Assembly: GCA_036245525.1 (NCBI GenBank)
Contig: BTPG01000008.1
Coordinates: forward strand, 25,335,199-25,399,198
DNA: 64,000 nucleotides
Direction of reading: 5' to 3'
From: Semisulcospira habei
Lineage: Eukaryota > Mollusca > Gastropoda > Semisulcospiridae
Of the stretch, positions 53,840 through 64,000 are shown piece by piece (the first letter of the stretch is position 1; every line of letters starts with the position of its first letter). The notes beneath the pieces were generated by a model, which was not told where the DNA came from, searched no databases, and worked only from the letters and a program-made list of their open reading frames with translations. A program made the position numbers and the translations under genes.

Positions 53840-54955
53840 TTGTTTCACACACTGGTGTATTCAGAATGATAAGGGATAAGATACTTGAGCACTAGCTTAT
53901 TTCAGTGACCTGTCAAGGTCACAAAGATCAGACTTATTAACTGGATCTGCCATATGCGTGAGTCATAAGGGCTTTGCCATTCTTGTTTTGGACCTTACTA
54001 CTCAAAGCCATTCAGTCCAAAATCACAGATCAACACACAGTTGAGCAAACAAGAAACTTTTCAAAGAGTGTTTAGGGGTCGTGCTGGCAGTTTTTAGTTT
54101 TGCACATCTCTATGCACAGGATCGATAAAAAATATGTATGACATGAAAAATGTGCATGACTCTTTCCGGAGTACTTGAAACAGGTTAACACACTGTAACA
54201 CAGGATTACAAGGGTGGAAAGTTACACAAGTCACTTGTTCTAAAAGATTAGCATTCCTGGTCAGCTCTGGTTGTAAAATGTTCCTGCACTTGATAACCCC
54301 CATCCCTCTGCAGACCTACCCACTACCCGTGGAATCGCAATAGTGACTGCATGAACAGTCTGTATCTAACCTGTCAGTTACTGGCCCCCTCTGCCATTTT
54401 CCATCAGACAGCCCATTTTACAATGTCATCCAGACTCAATGTTTAGCAGGGCAAAGTCAAACATAGAAGAAGTTACTGGTCTCTGACTAAAATAGGGGGT
54501 TGTCTCAAAGATATGTGTTCACAGACATGTCACAAAAATATGTATGGACCTTGGCCTGCCAAAAATGCACAGTTTAAGCAACTAACATGCAATAATTGCG
54601 ACTCGGGTGTGCAGGAATGTTGTCTGTAATAGAACCTCTTCATTATTTTGTCTTTTTTATTGTCGTCACTTGAACTGCTTTCACGTTGTATCTTTTGGGG
54701 TTTACTGGCTCATTTAATCATTTGAGCTCTGGCTGGTTTTCACAGCCATTTTGGCAACCATGACTGACTGTCAGATTTGCTAATGAGAACACTGTCTTAG
54801 TCATTTTAGGTTCACTCTTCATGTTCATCTGAAAACATTTCAGTTTATGTCATTCTGCCCGTGCTGCATCTGGATACATGGCGTAAAGCCACATATATCT
54901 ATATGCAGCACATCTCAAAGTGCGCAAGGCTTTAGAAAAGAAATGTATAAATTAT
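53840..54955. other. Intergenic AT-rich sequence without recognised genes
   Basis: No open frame with protein similarity, exon-like structure or RNA gene was recognised. Only short chance frames occur. Confidence 0.5.
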
Positions 54956-55164
54956 TTAACTCATTGTGTCCCAGGTACCAAATCCCCACATTTTGGAGCT
55001 GTCCTCTGAGGACTGCATTACAATTCAGGAGACGGATCGATCATGATAGTTGAAGGGTGGTGCCAGAATAGCTTGGCACATATAGGCGCAAAGCTATTCT
55101 GGCACCACCCTTGAACTATCATGGTCGAGCCATATCTGGCTGTAGTGTGTCGGGACTGAATGAG
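54956..55164. mobile_element. Degenerate TTAA miniature element with recurrent hairpin
   Basis: Starts TTAACTCATTGTGTCCCAGG. The hairpin centre reads GAAGGGTGGTGCCAGAATAG and its inverted partner AAGCTATTCTGGCACCACCC. The right end (GGGACTGAATGAGG) lacks a clear TTAA. It resembles the element at 62056-62274. Confidence 0.65.
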
Positions 55165-55654
55165 GATGGTGTGCTTTTATAAGCAATGACTAAATGTGCT
55201 AAATTCATGCACACAAGCTTCTTGCTGCCTTGCCAGTCATACAACTGTATATCTTTTTGTGTATGACAGAACAAGGTTTGAGGTACCATGTCACATTCTA
55301 CAGCAAAGTTTGAAAGCAGGGAAAAGTGCAACTCATTCCATTCACCGCTAGTCAATATATGAGCCCATGCTGAAACAAAATCGTCTAGTGTCATAGATTT
55401 GACTTCATATGGTCTAAGAGAAGGTGGAAAAGTGTATTTTTTTTTTCATTATGTGCCTTAGGTCTTTGTGAAAAAATTGACATGAAATTTACATTTTGCG
55501 TGTTTGTTGTATTTTGAATATTTTGATTAAAAGCAAAATGTAATTCTGATCTGTACATGAGAAAGCTGTTGACATATTCATATTGTGAAGAAAAAACACT
55601 TTCATTTATCATTTATTCTTTTTCTCAGTGCGGGGAGTGTGTGTGTGTGTGTGT

Positions 55655-55693
<39 letters not shown>

Positions 55694-56585
55694 CACACAC
55701 AAACGTTTGATCATATGAAATATCTTTGTTTCTGTGTTAACTTACACAAATTGATATAATTAAAAATTGTAATTAAAGCACAACAAGGACATTATTTTTG
55801 TCATTACTGAGCAGTTTTTGTTTAATCACAGAGTTTTGTAACCAGTAAATGTTTTTTTTGCCCAATTGTGCCCCACTTACTCAAAATGTTTTCCTGGCTA
55901 TTTCGGTGTGTGCAAGTGTAATTTGCTGACACTGCCATGGATAGTGAATGCTCTATCCTGAATATTTCAAATTATGGAAATTGACATCTATCCTGAACAT
56001 TTCAAATTATGGAAATTGACATAAGCTAAACAACTGCCTTGCTTGTAAGACTTTTGACATGAAATCATAAATAAAATGTTGTTTGCTGATGTAAATTGTG
56101 TTTGTCTCTGTGTGTGTGAATGGTTTTATAAGTGGATTTGCTGACAGTATAATGAAATGCTTTAGACATTTAAAAAGGTGTGCAGTATTTTTACACCTTG
56201 AGCACACATTTTGATGATGCATATTCTGATCCTGGATGATGAAACTTTCATTACTCAATTATATCGATGCTACATCTTTAACATGCGTGGTTAATTTGAA
56301 GTGTAAGGAGAGAAACTGCATGCACTAGCGAGTGTGTTTGCACATACAGTCTTTGTTCATTGCTAAATTAAATGATTGCTGCAATGGTCTGAAATAAAGG
56401 TATTCCTTTCCAGGGGGAGTAAATGTGAACTGGCCACACATTTTTGAGTTCCGCACGATTACTTCCCCAAGAACTGGGCCTGCAAGTTTCTGTCCGTCTA
56501 AACTTTTTTTAACGTGACCTGAAAGTAACTTCAGTGGCTTGTTTTAAACACAAACCGCTTTTTAATAGCTATCTAGCCTAAAGAA
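55165..56585. other. Intergenic region upstream of the receptor gene
   Basis: AT-rich with a GT/CA dinucleotide repeat at about 55637-55704. A short duplicated stretch (CATTTCAAATTATGGAAATT) occurs near 55960 and 56000. No gene or clear promoter motif was recognised. Confidence 0.5.
55637..55704. repeat. GT/CA microsatellite
   Basis: A (GT)n run changing to GCGCGCACACACAC, able to form a hairpin. Confidence 0.9.
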
Positions 56586-56713
56586 ATGAGCACTGCTTTT
56601 TGTCCTGCCGATGGAGTATATTTTGAGGATTGTTTAGGAACAATGGAGGGAGCACCCGCGATTACCGGAACAGCTGTGACGTCACGAAAATTTGGGGGTC
56701 ATCGCACAAAAAG

Positions 56714-56795
56714 ATGGCTGCCCAAACGCGACGATGGGGCAAAACAATCGCAGTTTGGAGTATTGTTTTATTTGTATTGCAGCTTGTGTCCCTTG
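56714..56795 (+). CDS. Type I receptor exon 1: signal peptide
   Basis: MAAQTRRWGKTIAVWSIVLF then VLQLVSLG: a basic start and a hydrophobic core, typical of a signal peptide, ending before GTAAGT. Upstream ATGs in other frames (56586, 56643) do not give a signal peptide. The start is inferred from the good match of frame and phase with the next exon. Confidence 0.72.
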
Positions 56796-57646
56796 GTAAG
56801 TTTCAGATGTCTGTGGATTAAGTCTAAATATTATTAATGGCGGGTATTTTGACGTTGATCAGTGCAAAACTGACTAAATCGGCGCATGAAAACTTGTGGC
56901 TAGTTGGTCCCTCACGAAACAATGCAAGGTGTGAAAAGTGTACCCCTAAAGTAAACAGAACGTTTTGTGTGAAAATTCCAAACTTCTTGGCACAGATTTA
57001 ATCAGAGGATGCATATTCTTGACGATCAAGGTTGAAAATGACCAAACCTAGGCTAAAATGAGATCCAACTATAAATAACAAATGTCATGGTTGTGTGCTA
57101 AAAGTCTTGTCTGATATTTTTTAAAAAGTTTTACACCGTTTAGTTTGTAATAGAACTCCAAAGCGTCTTAAAATTATAGCAGCACATTCAGTTTACCATG
57201 GTATTGTAATGGAGCTGCTGTGTTGATTATATGTCATAATTTGTATTTGTTAGCATACCAGCTTTTGTTTAAGTGGTTAATTTCTGTTAGAAATCACCGT
57301 CCCACTGATTTTACCAAATATTTTACCGAAGTTACTCTTGCACGGTTTCAGAGCGTTTACGTGTTGTAGATGATTTTATATGGGACGGGGGAAAAAGTGG
57401 GAAACAGTCTTGTGTATTAGTTTTAGGATACCTCCTCCCTCGCACCACACACACAAACACACATTCTTACACTGATCTGCTGATGCACACAGCTTTGTTG
57501 CGATTCTGGTTGTGTTGTTTCGTGAGAGCGTGCATGATCGTAGGAAACGATCCAATATAATATTTATTTGAGCTATCACGATTACGAATCACATAACTTT
57601 TCGGTAAGATTCTCTTTCGTTCACGCGTAGAGCGGAATTGGCTTTG

Positions 57647-58489
57647 TTATGATACGCTAAGACTAAGATCAGTCGGGAAGTTTCTAGCAAAGTCGCAAGG
57701 AGAATAGCGGTCGATTTTTGTGATGCGTATAATCGCTGAGAATAGACCAGAACGTTTGAGCAAAATTGCGCTGTCTAGTGACCTCGCATGTGTGAATCAA
57801 AGAGTCCGCAACATTTTGCAACACAGTATTATAGCCGCTCTAATACTCTTAGTCCTGGTTGGTTTCTGTACGCGTGAAGTTAGCAGCCAGTCAGTTTGTA
57901 TTATGAAAGGTCGTGAACTGTTTGCCATACTCTTGTGTGACATCATTACACACTGGGATTTGGGGCTGAAATTAGCAGTCAAAATTTTCGTAGACTATTG
58001 TAGTTTATTCTAGAAGTAGAAAGTTCTTTTTATTTAATATTTCTGAGTTTCGGTTACGTGTTCCGTTCTGATTGGTTGTGTTGTGTGAATTCCTTGGATT
58101 ATTCTGGACTGGTTTTATACTATAAAAGATTGTGCTGGGAAGCACGGGACACACAGTTTATCGTAGGTACATGGCCCGTATAGGGTGTACATTGTGAGAG
58201 ACGCAGCGTAACGGTGGTGTTCGTTGTATGAGAAACGCATTGTGTCGCCAGTTTTGACATTTTGCAGAGGAGACATTGTAATTGTATCACTATCAGTGTT
58301 GGTGCATTTGGGAATGCATTGTGTGGAGATCGCATCGCTGAAATAAAATATTGTTGGAACTGTTACTCCAGTGTAGTCTATATCTTAAGCCACGTGTGAC
58401 GGGTTGCAGCTGAATGAAGTTTCTTTAAAAGAACCTTACGTGCGTGCGTCTGGTGTGATATCATACTACGATGACTCAACCACGTAACA
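57647..58489. mobile_element. Possible solo LTR
   Basis: Starts TGTTATGATACGC and ends CGTAACA, giving a short inverted TGTTA/TAACA. It holds a TATA box (TATAAAAG at 58121) and AATAAA at 58341 in the spacing of an LTR U3-R-U5. No clear target duplication was found (GGCTT left, AACTT right), so the call is weak. It could also be other transcribed repeat DNA in the receptor intron. Confidence 0.35.
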
Positions 58490-58780
58490 AACTTAATAAT
58501 ACTTAATGAGGATTGATAAAGCGCCTATACATGGTAAGTTGTTCTAGGCGCCGTACGTACAAACAAGAAAAATATTACACAAAAGGTGACAAAACCAAAA
58601 CCACATGTACAAGTACACAAAAGAACAGAAAATAACTAAATACATGAACACTGATAATCAAGATGGGAAAAGATGGGTTTTAAGACTGTTTAAAACTGGC
58701 ACTGGACTCACTGAGTCTCAATGATTTAGGAAGATCACTGACCATTTTTATTTTCTAAGCACAAATTCAGTTTGACACTC
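58490..58780. repeat. Short interspersed repeat in receptor intron
   Basis: TTAATGAGGATTGATAAAGC and CGCCTATACATGG, then GTTCTAGGCGCCGTACG. The GATTxATAAAGCGCC to AGGCGC pattern is common in marine invertebrate repeats. The exact family is unknown to me. Confidence 0.45.
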
Positions 58781-58862
58781 ACCAAAATTGTCTCCATCTA
58801 CAGATTCTAAATTCAAGATCTGCAGTTTGGGTTTTGTTGATTTTGCAACATTGTCTGTGCAG

Positions 58863-59038
58863 GTGATGGACTTAAGTGCTACTGTAACCCATGCCCAGAC
58901 CATGAGAAGAATCAAACTTGTGTGGCAGAACCAGAGAGTAAGTGTTATGCAGCCATCACACTCAGTGTTTACGGTGACGAGGAATTTGAGATACATACTT
59001 ATGGCTGTCTGCCACCAGAGGAGAGTTCTCTCATGCAG
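58863..59038 (+). CDS. Type I receptor exon 2: ectodomain
   Basis: After TTGTCTGTGCAG and before GTAAGC. It reads GDGLKCYCNPCPDHEKNQTC, CYAAITLSVYGDEEFEIHTY and GCLPPEESSLMQ. CYC-x2-C and the later C in TYGCLP fit the first fingers of the activin receptor domain. N-x-T in KNQTC is a potential glycosylation site. Confidence 0.88.
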
Positions 59039-59311
59039 GTAAGCTGATGATATTATGTTATTTAAATGGTTTGTTAAATGCTTAAGTCATGTGCACTATT
59101 TTAGATTTGAAATTAGATAGCAATCGTGTAGCTAATTTTAAATGTGAATTGTGCATGCATGAGTCACAGCTCTTGTTTTTAAGTTGGTTGTACATTGCTT
59201 AACGTCCTGACAGCAACAAGAGTTTTCTTAGAAGTTGGTTGTAACGTTGTTTTTTTTTGTTTTAGCCCATCCATAACATAAATGATGGACTAACCATGAC
59301 TGATCAATACT

Positions 59312-59385
59312 AATGAGTGGTGCTAGAATAGCTGATGTTTTAGCCACCAAGCTATTCTGACACCAACCTTGTTGAACTGAAAATT
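59312..59385. repeat. Degenerate recurrent hairpin element
   Basis: GAGTGGTGCTAGAATAGCTG and, inverted, CAAGCTATTCTGACACCAAC. A diverged member of the TTCAAGGGTGGTGCC family in a receptor intron. Confidence 0.65.
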
Positions 59386-59497
59386 AATGGTTGGTATATT
59401 GCTTTAACTTGTAGTTGTATGCACTCTTCAGCAAACAACTTACAATTTTATCCAAAGGGGGTTAATGTTATGGTTAAATTGTTTCCTCTGTTTTTAG

Positions 59498-59621
59498 TGC
59501 AAAGGCAACATTGTCCCTCACCGCACCCCAAAAGCCATTGAGTGCTGCAGTGACAGTGATGAGTGTAACAGGTACCTGCGGCCTGTCATGATAGAGAGGA
59601 GTACCACTGTCACACCAGCAG
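59498..59621 (+). CDS. Type I receptor exon 3: end of ectodomain
   Basis: After CTCTGTTTTTAG and before GTCAGT. It reads CKGNIVPHRTPKAIECCSDS then DECNRYLRPVMIERSTTVTP. ECC-SDSDE-CN is the conserved cysteine box that closes the ectodomain. The type I receptor family shows ECC-x5-CN followed by L-P at the same place. Confidence 0.9.
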
Positions 59622-59639
59622 GTCAGTTGATTAACACTA

Positions 59640-60571
59640 GCGCCAGCTATTCTGCAGAGCAGCCTTTCCCAGCGCCGTCATTTTCTGGCTTACTTCAGCT
59701 ACTAAACACCTCTCGTCTTACATGATTGGATCTCCTGAACTGCTGTACTATATTACTTTAAATAGTTAGGGGATGATAAAGAATTTAATGAATTTTTAGA
59801 ATCAGTCCAAATTTTGTTTTAGTGAAGCACAGAAATTTTGAAAATAGTGTTGTGTGTTGGTGTTGGGCAGTAACAAAAAAATCACACACCTGTGTAGGGT
59901 CCAGTGTGTCACTGTCTTTGCTTCAGTTTTAAATGGCAACACCTGCATCAACTTTAGCTGCACATGGATGCTCTTTGTTCTAGTCAGTATCGTTTCCAGA
60001 TTTAGTAGGTTTAATATCCTCAAAACTTCGTCTTTGTTGATGATAATGGTGCGCCTGGTACTCAGGTCTGGTATTTCCGCCATATTGGACAATCACCAAA
60101 GTCAAAAATGTCCAAACAATTGCAAAATTCTGGTTCCAAATTCTCAAACGTACACCGAATATGGCTGAGTGAAAAAAGGGAATCCCCTGATCATGGGGTG
60201 CTTTATTTCAAAGGTTTGGGGCTCCACACAGAATAGTTGCTTGCAAGTGCAGAGAGCTTCTGGGTCATCCTCGCCAAAATGCGAGAATGGTGCTCTGCCA
60301 GGCATGCCGCAAAATGCAAGAACAGCACCAAAAGTTAATTAATGTACCATTTGTGGCTCACATAACAGCAAAATTGAGCATGTGATGGGTCACCTGTCTG
60401 TCGCCATCTGTCTGTGATAAACTGTAACGTTGGTATTTTCTTAGATTTTTCAAGCCATGAAACAAATATCTTGGCAAAGGGATACGTTTTACAGGTAATA
60501 CCTATTATGGATTTGATTTGTCAAAGGTCAAGACAACAAAGGGTCAAGAAATAGATGAAAAATTACATGTT
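59640..60571. other. Receptor intron, interspersed repeat remnants
   Basis: No exon was recognised. About 60380-60545 resembles the start of the interspersed repeat at 53000 and 63230 (CTGTAACGTTGGTATTTTCT, TCAAGCCATGAAACAAATAT). Confidence 0.45.
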
Positions 60572-60663
60572 TTAAGCCATTACGTGTCAGTAGCGGTTTT
60601 GGTCGCAATGATTCCTGTAGGAATCATTGCTACTGAAACCACTACAGACACGCAAAGGGTTAA
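60572..60663. mobile_element. 92-bp TTAA palindromic miniature element
   Basis: Flanked by TTAA. Inverted arms ACGTGTCAGTAGCGGTTTTG and AACCACTACAGACACG surround the palindrome ATGATTCCTGTAGGAATCAT. The centre is like the sequence just right of DIRS-A at 14860. Confidence 0.75.
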
Positions 60664-61081
60664 GAAAAGTAATGTTTTCTCAGATATTATTTGACCAGTG
60701 ACCAATATATCCTATGTGACTTAGTTAGAAAACTAGCAACCCATTGTCCCAGCAAACTTAGTTTACATGCTGTAAGTGAAAATACATCCCTGTTCTTAGA
60801 CACCCAACCAGGGTTTGCTAATGCATAGAGAGCTTACTCTGTTCACAAAATGAATAAGTTGCATCCTGTGTTTCGTTCGCTGATGCAACTACACAGAAAG
60901 AGAAGTGAAAGTAAGCCACTCGCATACAATTTTAGCAGGTATGATCATATTTGCGCATACATTATCAACCGTGTATCTATTCTTCCAAAATCTGAGCATG
61001 TGCATCACATCAGCGTGGCAAGTGAACATCTGTTCCCAATTCCTTGATGTTTGGTCAAGCTTGTAAGTATTGAGTGCAACT

Positions 61082-61548
61082 TTAACCCATTTTATCCTGA
61101 TAGACTATTGCTTGAGATATATTTGACTATGAATATGATAAAAGCGTCTCCCACCAATGCTAGAGGTGCAAGGTTCGATACCCGGTTCCGACATCAGACT
61201 TTTCTGTCTAATAAGTGTCACCGTTAATTCGGGCAGACCGTCGGGGGGGTCTATCTCCGGGTACTCAAGCTCTTCCTCCCCCATGACTTTGGTACCAATT
61301 TCAGCCCACTTAATCAAATTCAGTAGCTCGCTTGAGCTTGCCCTTAGCACCAAGTGAATGTTCTGTGTTTATGTACAGTGTGTGAGTGAATGCGCGTGAG
61401 CGTGCTTGTTAGGTTCAGTTTGCGGCGGCGCTTTGAGCTGATATTCAATTGGGATAAAGCACCTATTTAATGCGCTGATTTATTTTTTAAATTTATATTT
61501 CAAGGACAATAAGCACAAATTAAAAAAACTCAGGATGTAATGGGTTAA
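61082..61548. mobile_element. TTAA-flanked element with tRNA-derived SINE-like core
   Basis: Ends TTAACCCATTTTATCCTG and, inverted, TTAACCCATTACATCCTG. Inside, GAGGTGCAAGGTTCGATACC contains a Pol III B-box-like GGTTCGATACC, followed by sequence ending GGGATAAAGCACCTATTTAA. A clear A box is missing. This may be a SINE that was captured by or inserted into a TTAA element. Confidence 0.6.
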
Positions 61549-61689
61549 TAATTTGACAAGTGGGAGTAAAATATAAAAACATCTGTTTAAAAAAAAAAAT
61601 AGATGTGGTTTTTCCAGCACTTGTGAAAGAAAAAAATTCAATTAAACTTGGCACAAGGCAACATGTAGTTGACTGTGCAATCTCTGTGT

Positions 61690-62030
61690 GTCTGAATTTG
61701 ATTGACCACTAGCAAAGCTGAAAGGTCAAGATGTCAGTTAATCAACTTAATGTGAAAGATTTACATTTTGACAGAAAGTAGGACTACTACTATGACCAAC
61801 CTCTGTAATTTATATTCAGCACTTGTTCGTTCGAGTGACCTTTGATCAAGGTCATAAATCTGAGAACTGCATCTGTGAACAGTCATGCAGGTGAGCCCTG
61901 ACGGCTTTGCCATTTTTGTCATAAAACCATTTTACTGCCAGTGGACCTTGATTTTAAATCTTGGTAAATTTTACGCTGAATGCATCCAAGAAATACGAGG
62001 GGGCCAACAAGAGCCACTAGTTGACCGCTT
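61690..62030. repeat. Repeat remnant in receptor intron
   Basis: Shares GACCTTTGATCAAGGTCATA-like stretches with the interspersed repeat at 53000 and 63230. No coding potential. Confidence 0.4.
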
Positions 62031-62055
62031 CACTACCTGTTGATGTAAATCTTTG

Positions 62056-62274
62056 TTAACCCATTCAGCCCTGACGCACTACAGCAGGAGATGGGTCGAC
62101 CATGATAATTCAAGGGTAGTGCCAGATTAAGCTTGGCGTCTGTCTGCGCCAAGCTAATCTGGCACTACCCTTGAATTATCATGGTCGATCCGTCTCCTGC
62201 AAGCAACTGGTGCATAGACGTTAGACGACGCCTGCAAAATTTGGGAAAGACGTGCATCGGGCTGAATGAGTTAA
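62056..62274. mobile_element. TTAA miniature element with near-perfect hairpin
   Basis: Ends TTAACCCATTCAGCCCTGAC and, inverted, TTAACTCATTCAGCCCGATG. The centre is a long hairpin of the recurrent family: CCATGATAATTCAAGGGTAG against its complement GGGCACT-ACCCTTGAATTATC-type arm, around GGCGTCTGTCTGCGCC. No coding capacity. Confidence 0.82.
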
Positions 62275-62463
62275 CCTTTTCCATCCTGATGCACCCATTG
62301 CTTGAAATAAAGTTGACTACAGTAGTTCGAGTGGAGCCAGAATAGCTTCGTGCCTGAGGCGTTCAGCTATTTTGGCACCAACCTTGAATTAAAATGGTTG
62401 ATCGGTTTCCTAATCTGAATGTAGGACAATAAGCAAATTTAAAAATCGTTTGTAATGGGTTAA
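62271..62463. mobile_element. Second TTAA miniature element sharing the same TTAA
   Basis: Starts TTAACCTTTTCCATCCTGAT and ends TTTGTAATGGGTTAA. It shares its left TTAA with the right end of the element before it, so the two stand back to back. It contains a diverged hairpin (CCAGAATAGCTTCGTGCC). Confidence 0.7.
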
Positions 62464-62891
62464 TTCAACAGCAGAGAGCCCTATCCAACCCAGCAACATG
62501 GATTTAAAGTGATGTAGCCAACAGGCATAGTTCCGCATGAGCCCCCGCAACTGTGAGGGTTCATCAGGATCTATTCATCTTGCATTAGATGGTATTCATT
62601 TTCGACAGCAGTCAGGGGGTTGAATGAGCCTCATGAGTCTGTGTAATTTGTGCAGTTTTGCGATAGGGTGATGTTCCCAATCCCAAACATGGAACTTGAA
62701 GGTGTTAAAACACCACCATGATTTGTGAGATAGGCACTGAATCAAATAAAATCCTTCTCATTTGTCATGGCACAATTCAGTGCAGGACTTCTAAGGCAAC
62801 TATAAATGAACAATGGATAAAGCTGCTAAAGCTTTGTTTAATAGTTAATTTTAATGCACGGTTTGTGTGTTTAATTTAGTTTCAATTTCAG

Positions 62892-63003
62892 AGCAAGAAC
62901 AAGCAAGGAGAAAGAATGACAACATAACACCAATAGCCCTGCTAGTGTCCGTGACACTGTGTCTAATCATTCTCATCGTCTTCATCACATTTGTCTTCCT
63001 GAG
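62892..63003 (+). CDS. Type I receptor exon 4: transmembrane segment
   Basis: After TTTCAATTTCAG and before GTGAGT. It reads EQEQARRKNDNITPIALLVS then VTLCLIILIVFITFVFLR: a charged juxtamembrane stretch with an N-x-T site, a single helix of about 22 hydrophobic residues and a following arginine that sets the inside orientation. The next exon (GS box, kinase) lies outside the window. Confidence 0.86.
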
Positions 63004-63229
63004 GTGAGTTTTTTTCATAGGTACAAAATAGAAAATTGTGTAATTTCTAGATGTCTTGTGCAGTCAGCACAACTTTAAAGACCAATAATGTAAAATAAAT
63101 GACAAATTGGAAAGTCCAGATTTGTGTAAGTTGAAACTAGAATTGGAACTTTTTATTATTCTAGTTTTGAATTACACAATGTTAAACTGTAATCTTTTTG
63201 TGTTTCTTACTGATTTGTTACTGCTCACA

Positions 63230-63990
63230 TCAGATTGACATTGTTTTTCAGCTCATGTGTGAGAGCAAGAGTGAGTCCATGTAAAGGGCCATCTGTCTGG
63301 CGTCTATGGTAAACTTTAACGTTGGAATTTTCTCAGAGGCTATTCAAGCCGCAGACTTCGAACTTTGGCCCAAGGGTACTCTGTGTTAAAATCTTTCTAA
63401 ACATACCAATTTCAGTGACCTCTCAAAGGTAAAGGTCACAGGGTATCCAGAAAGGGTTCAAAAAAAAAAAAAACATATTTTGACACAAATTGTATCTCCA
63501 CAAATGCTATAATCATATTCAACTTCAAACCCAAACTTGGTACAGAGATTCCTGATGGTAAGAACTTTCTATGCATACTAATTTGGATGACCCCTCAGAA
63601 CTTCCAGGGTTGCAGGTCGCAAATGTGTGAAAAATGCCAGTTTTTGATAGAATTGTAGTTTTTATAAAAGTTTTGGCCAACTTTTCAGACAGATTTATAA
63701 GACTAATTTAATGGTCCCATCGCAAAGGTCAAGGGTAAGGGGGGGGGGGGGGGGTTCAGAAAGGGGTCCAAAATGGCTGTATTTTGAAATTATTTTGACA
63801 AAAGCTATTTTTCCTCAAATACTGTTTAAAACTTCAAACCCAAACTTGGTATCTATAGATACCTGATGATAAGGCCTTTCTATGCATACTAATTTGGATG
63901 ACCCCTCGGAAAGGTCAAGGGTCACAGGAGGTTGGCAAGTGTGTGAAAAAGCACGCGCTTTGACTTCCAGCTTTGATGTATTACATGAGA
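63230..63990. repeat. Interspersed repeat, copy 2, with internal repetition
   Basis: Same ordered blocks as 53000-53610. The block around AACTTCAAACCCAAACTTGG and TGCATACTAATTTGGATGAC occurs twice (about 63520-63600 and 63830-63905), so the unit is about 310 bp. A poly-G run lies at about 63739-63754. It lies in a receptor intron. Confidence 0.65.
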
Positions 63991-64000
63991 CGCTGCAGTA

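Larger units (their letters stand above)
56714..63003 (+). other. BMP/TGF-beta type I receptor gene, 5' part (four exons)
   Basis: Four phase-compatible exons give about 164 residues: signal peptide, three-finger cysteine-rich ectodomain ending with the CC-x5-CN box, a linker, and a transmembrane helix. The GS box and kinase would follow right of the window. Such receptors bind BMP or activin-type ligands at the cell surface and phosphorylate SMADs. The ectodomain start (LKCYCNPCP) is most like the BMPR1A/1B (ALK3/6) group, but without the kinase the subtype is not certain. Confidence 0.82.

Noticed and set aside
57720..58013. 97-codon frame within the receptor's first intron
   Set aside because: No family recognised and it overlaps the possible solo LTR; likely chance.
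61141..61215. tRNA gene
   Set aside because: Only a B-box-like GGTTCGATACC is present; no A box or cloverleaf could be drawn, so it is treated as SINE-derived.

Overview
This is eukaryotic nuclear DNA from an invertebrate. The host genes have spliced exons with GT-AG borders, long repeat-filled introns and AT-rich non-coding sequence. The repeat content (DIRS-type elements, an N-RAG-TP-like transposon of the kind described from the sea hare Aplysia, and many TTAA-flanked hairpin repeats) suggests a marine mollusc or another lophotrochozoan. The organism assignment is inference.

Two host genes run on the + strand. The 3' half of a SUZ12 orthologue (Polycomb repressive complex 2: zinc finger plus VEFS region) is recovered as seven exons between 15402 and 52457, with a poly(A) signal at 52601. 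About 4 kb downstream, the 5' part of a BMP/TGF-beta type I receptor gene begins (signal peptide, cysteine-rich ectodomain, transmembrane helix; four exons between 56714 and 63003). It runs off the right edge.

The rest is dominated by six DIRS-like tyrosine-recombinase retrotransposons (here DIRS-A to DIRS-F), all in the same orientation as SUZ12. Five lie directly in SUZ12 introns and DIRS-B is nested in a DNA transposon inside DIRS-A. Where complete they have inverted terminal repeats (ITRs) of about 200 bp, an internal complementary region (ICR) that joins the complements of the two termini, and remains of gag, reverse transcriptase/RNase H and a tyrosine recombinase with R, HxxR and Y motifs. 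All coding regions are broken. DIRS-B, -D and -E share a small putative intron at the start of gag, and several copies carry element-specific tandem repeats in gag. DIRS-B also contains a degenerate 5S rRNA-like sequence.

The DIRS elements were repeatedly hit by other transposons. There are two copies of a BED-finger DNA transposon with termini CATAGCTGCCAAC and 6-bp target duplications; two elements with CACG-type termini whose proteins carry an N-terminal zinc region like that of RAG1 (one with a decayed transposase and 540-bp inverted repeats); and three LINE copies (one RNase H-bearing fragment, and one nearly full-length APE-type element plus a reversed 3' fragment of the same family). 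Target duplications and comparison with uninterrupted copies give the order of events.

From 52.5 kb onward the sequence is intergenic or intronic host DNA with palindromic TTAA-flanked miniature elements, a tRNA-derived repeat, a possible solo LTR, simple repeats and an interspersed repeat seen at about 53.0 and 63.2 kb.
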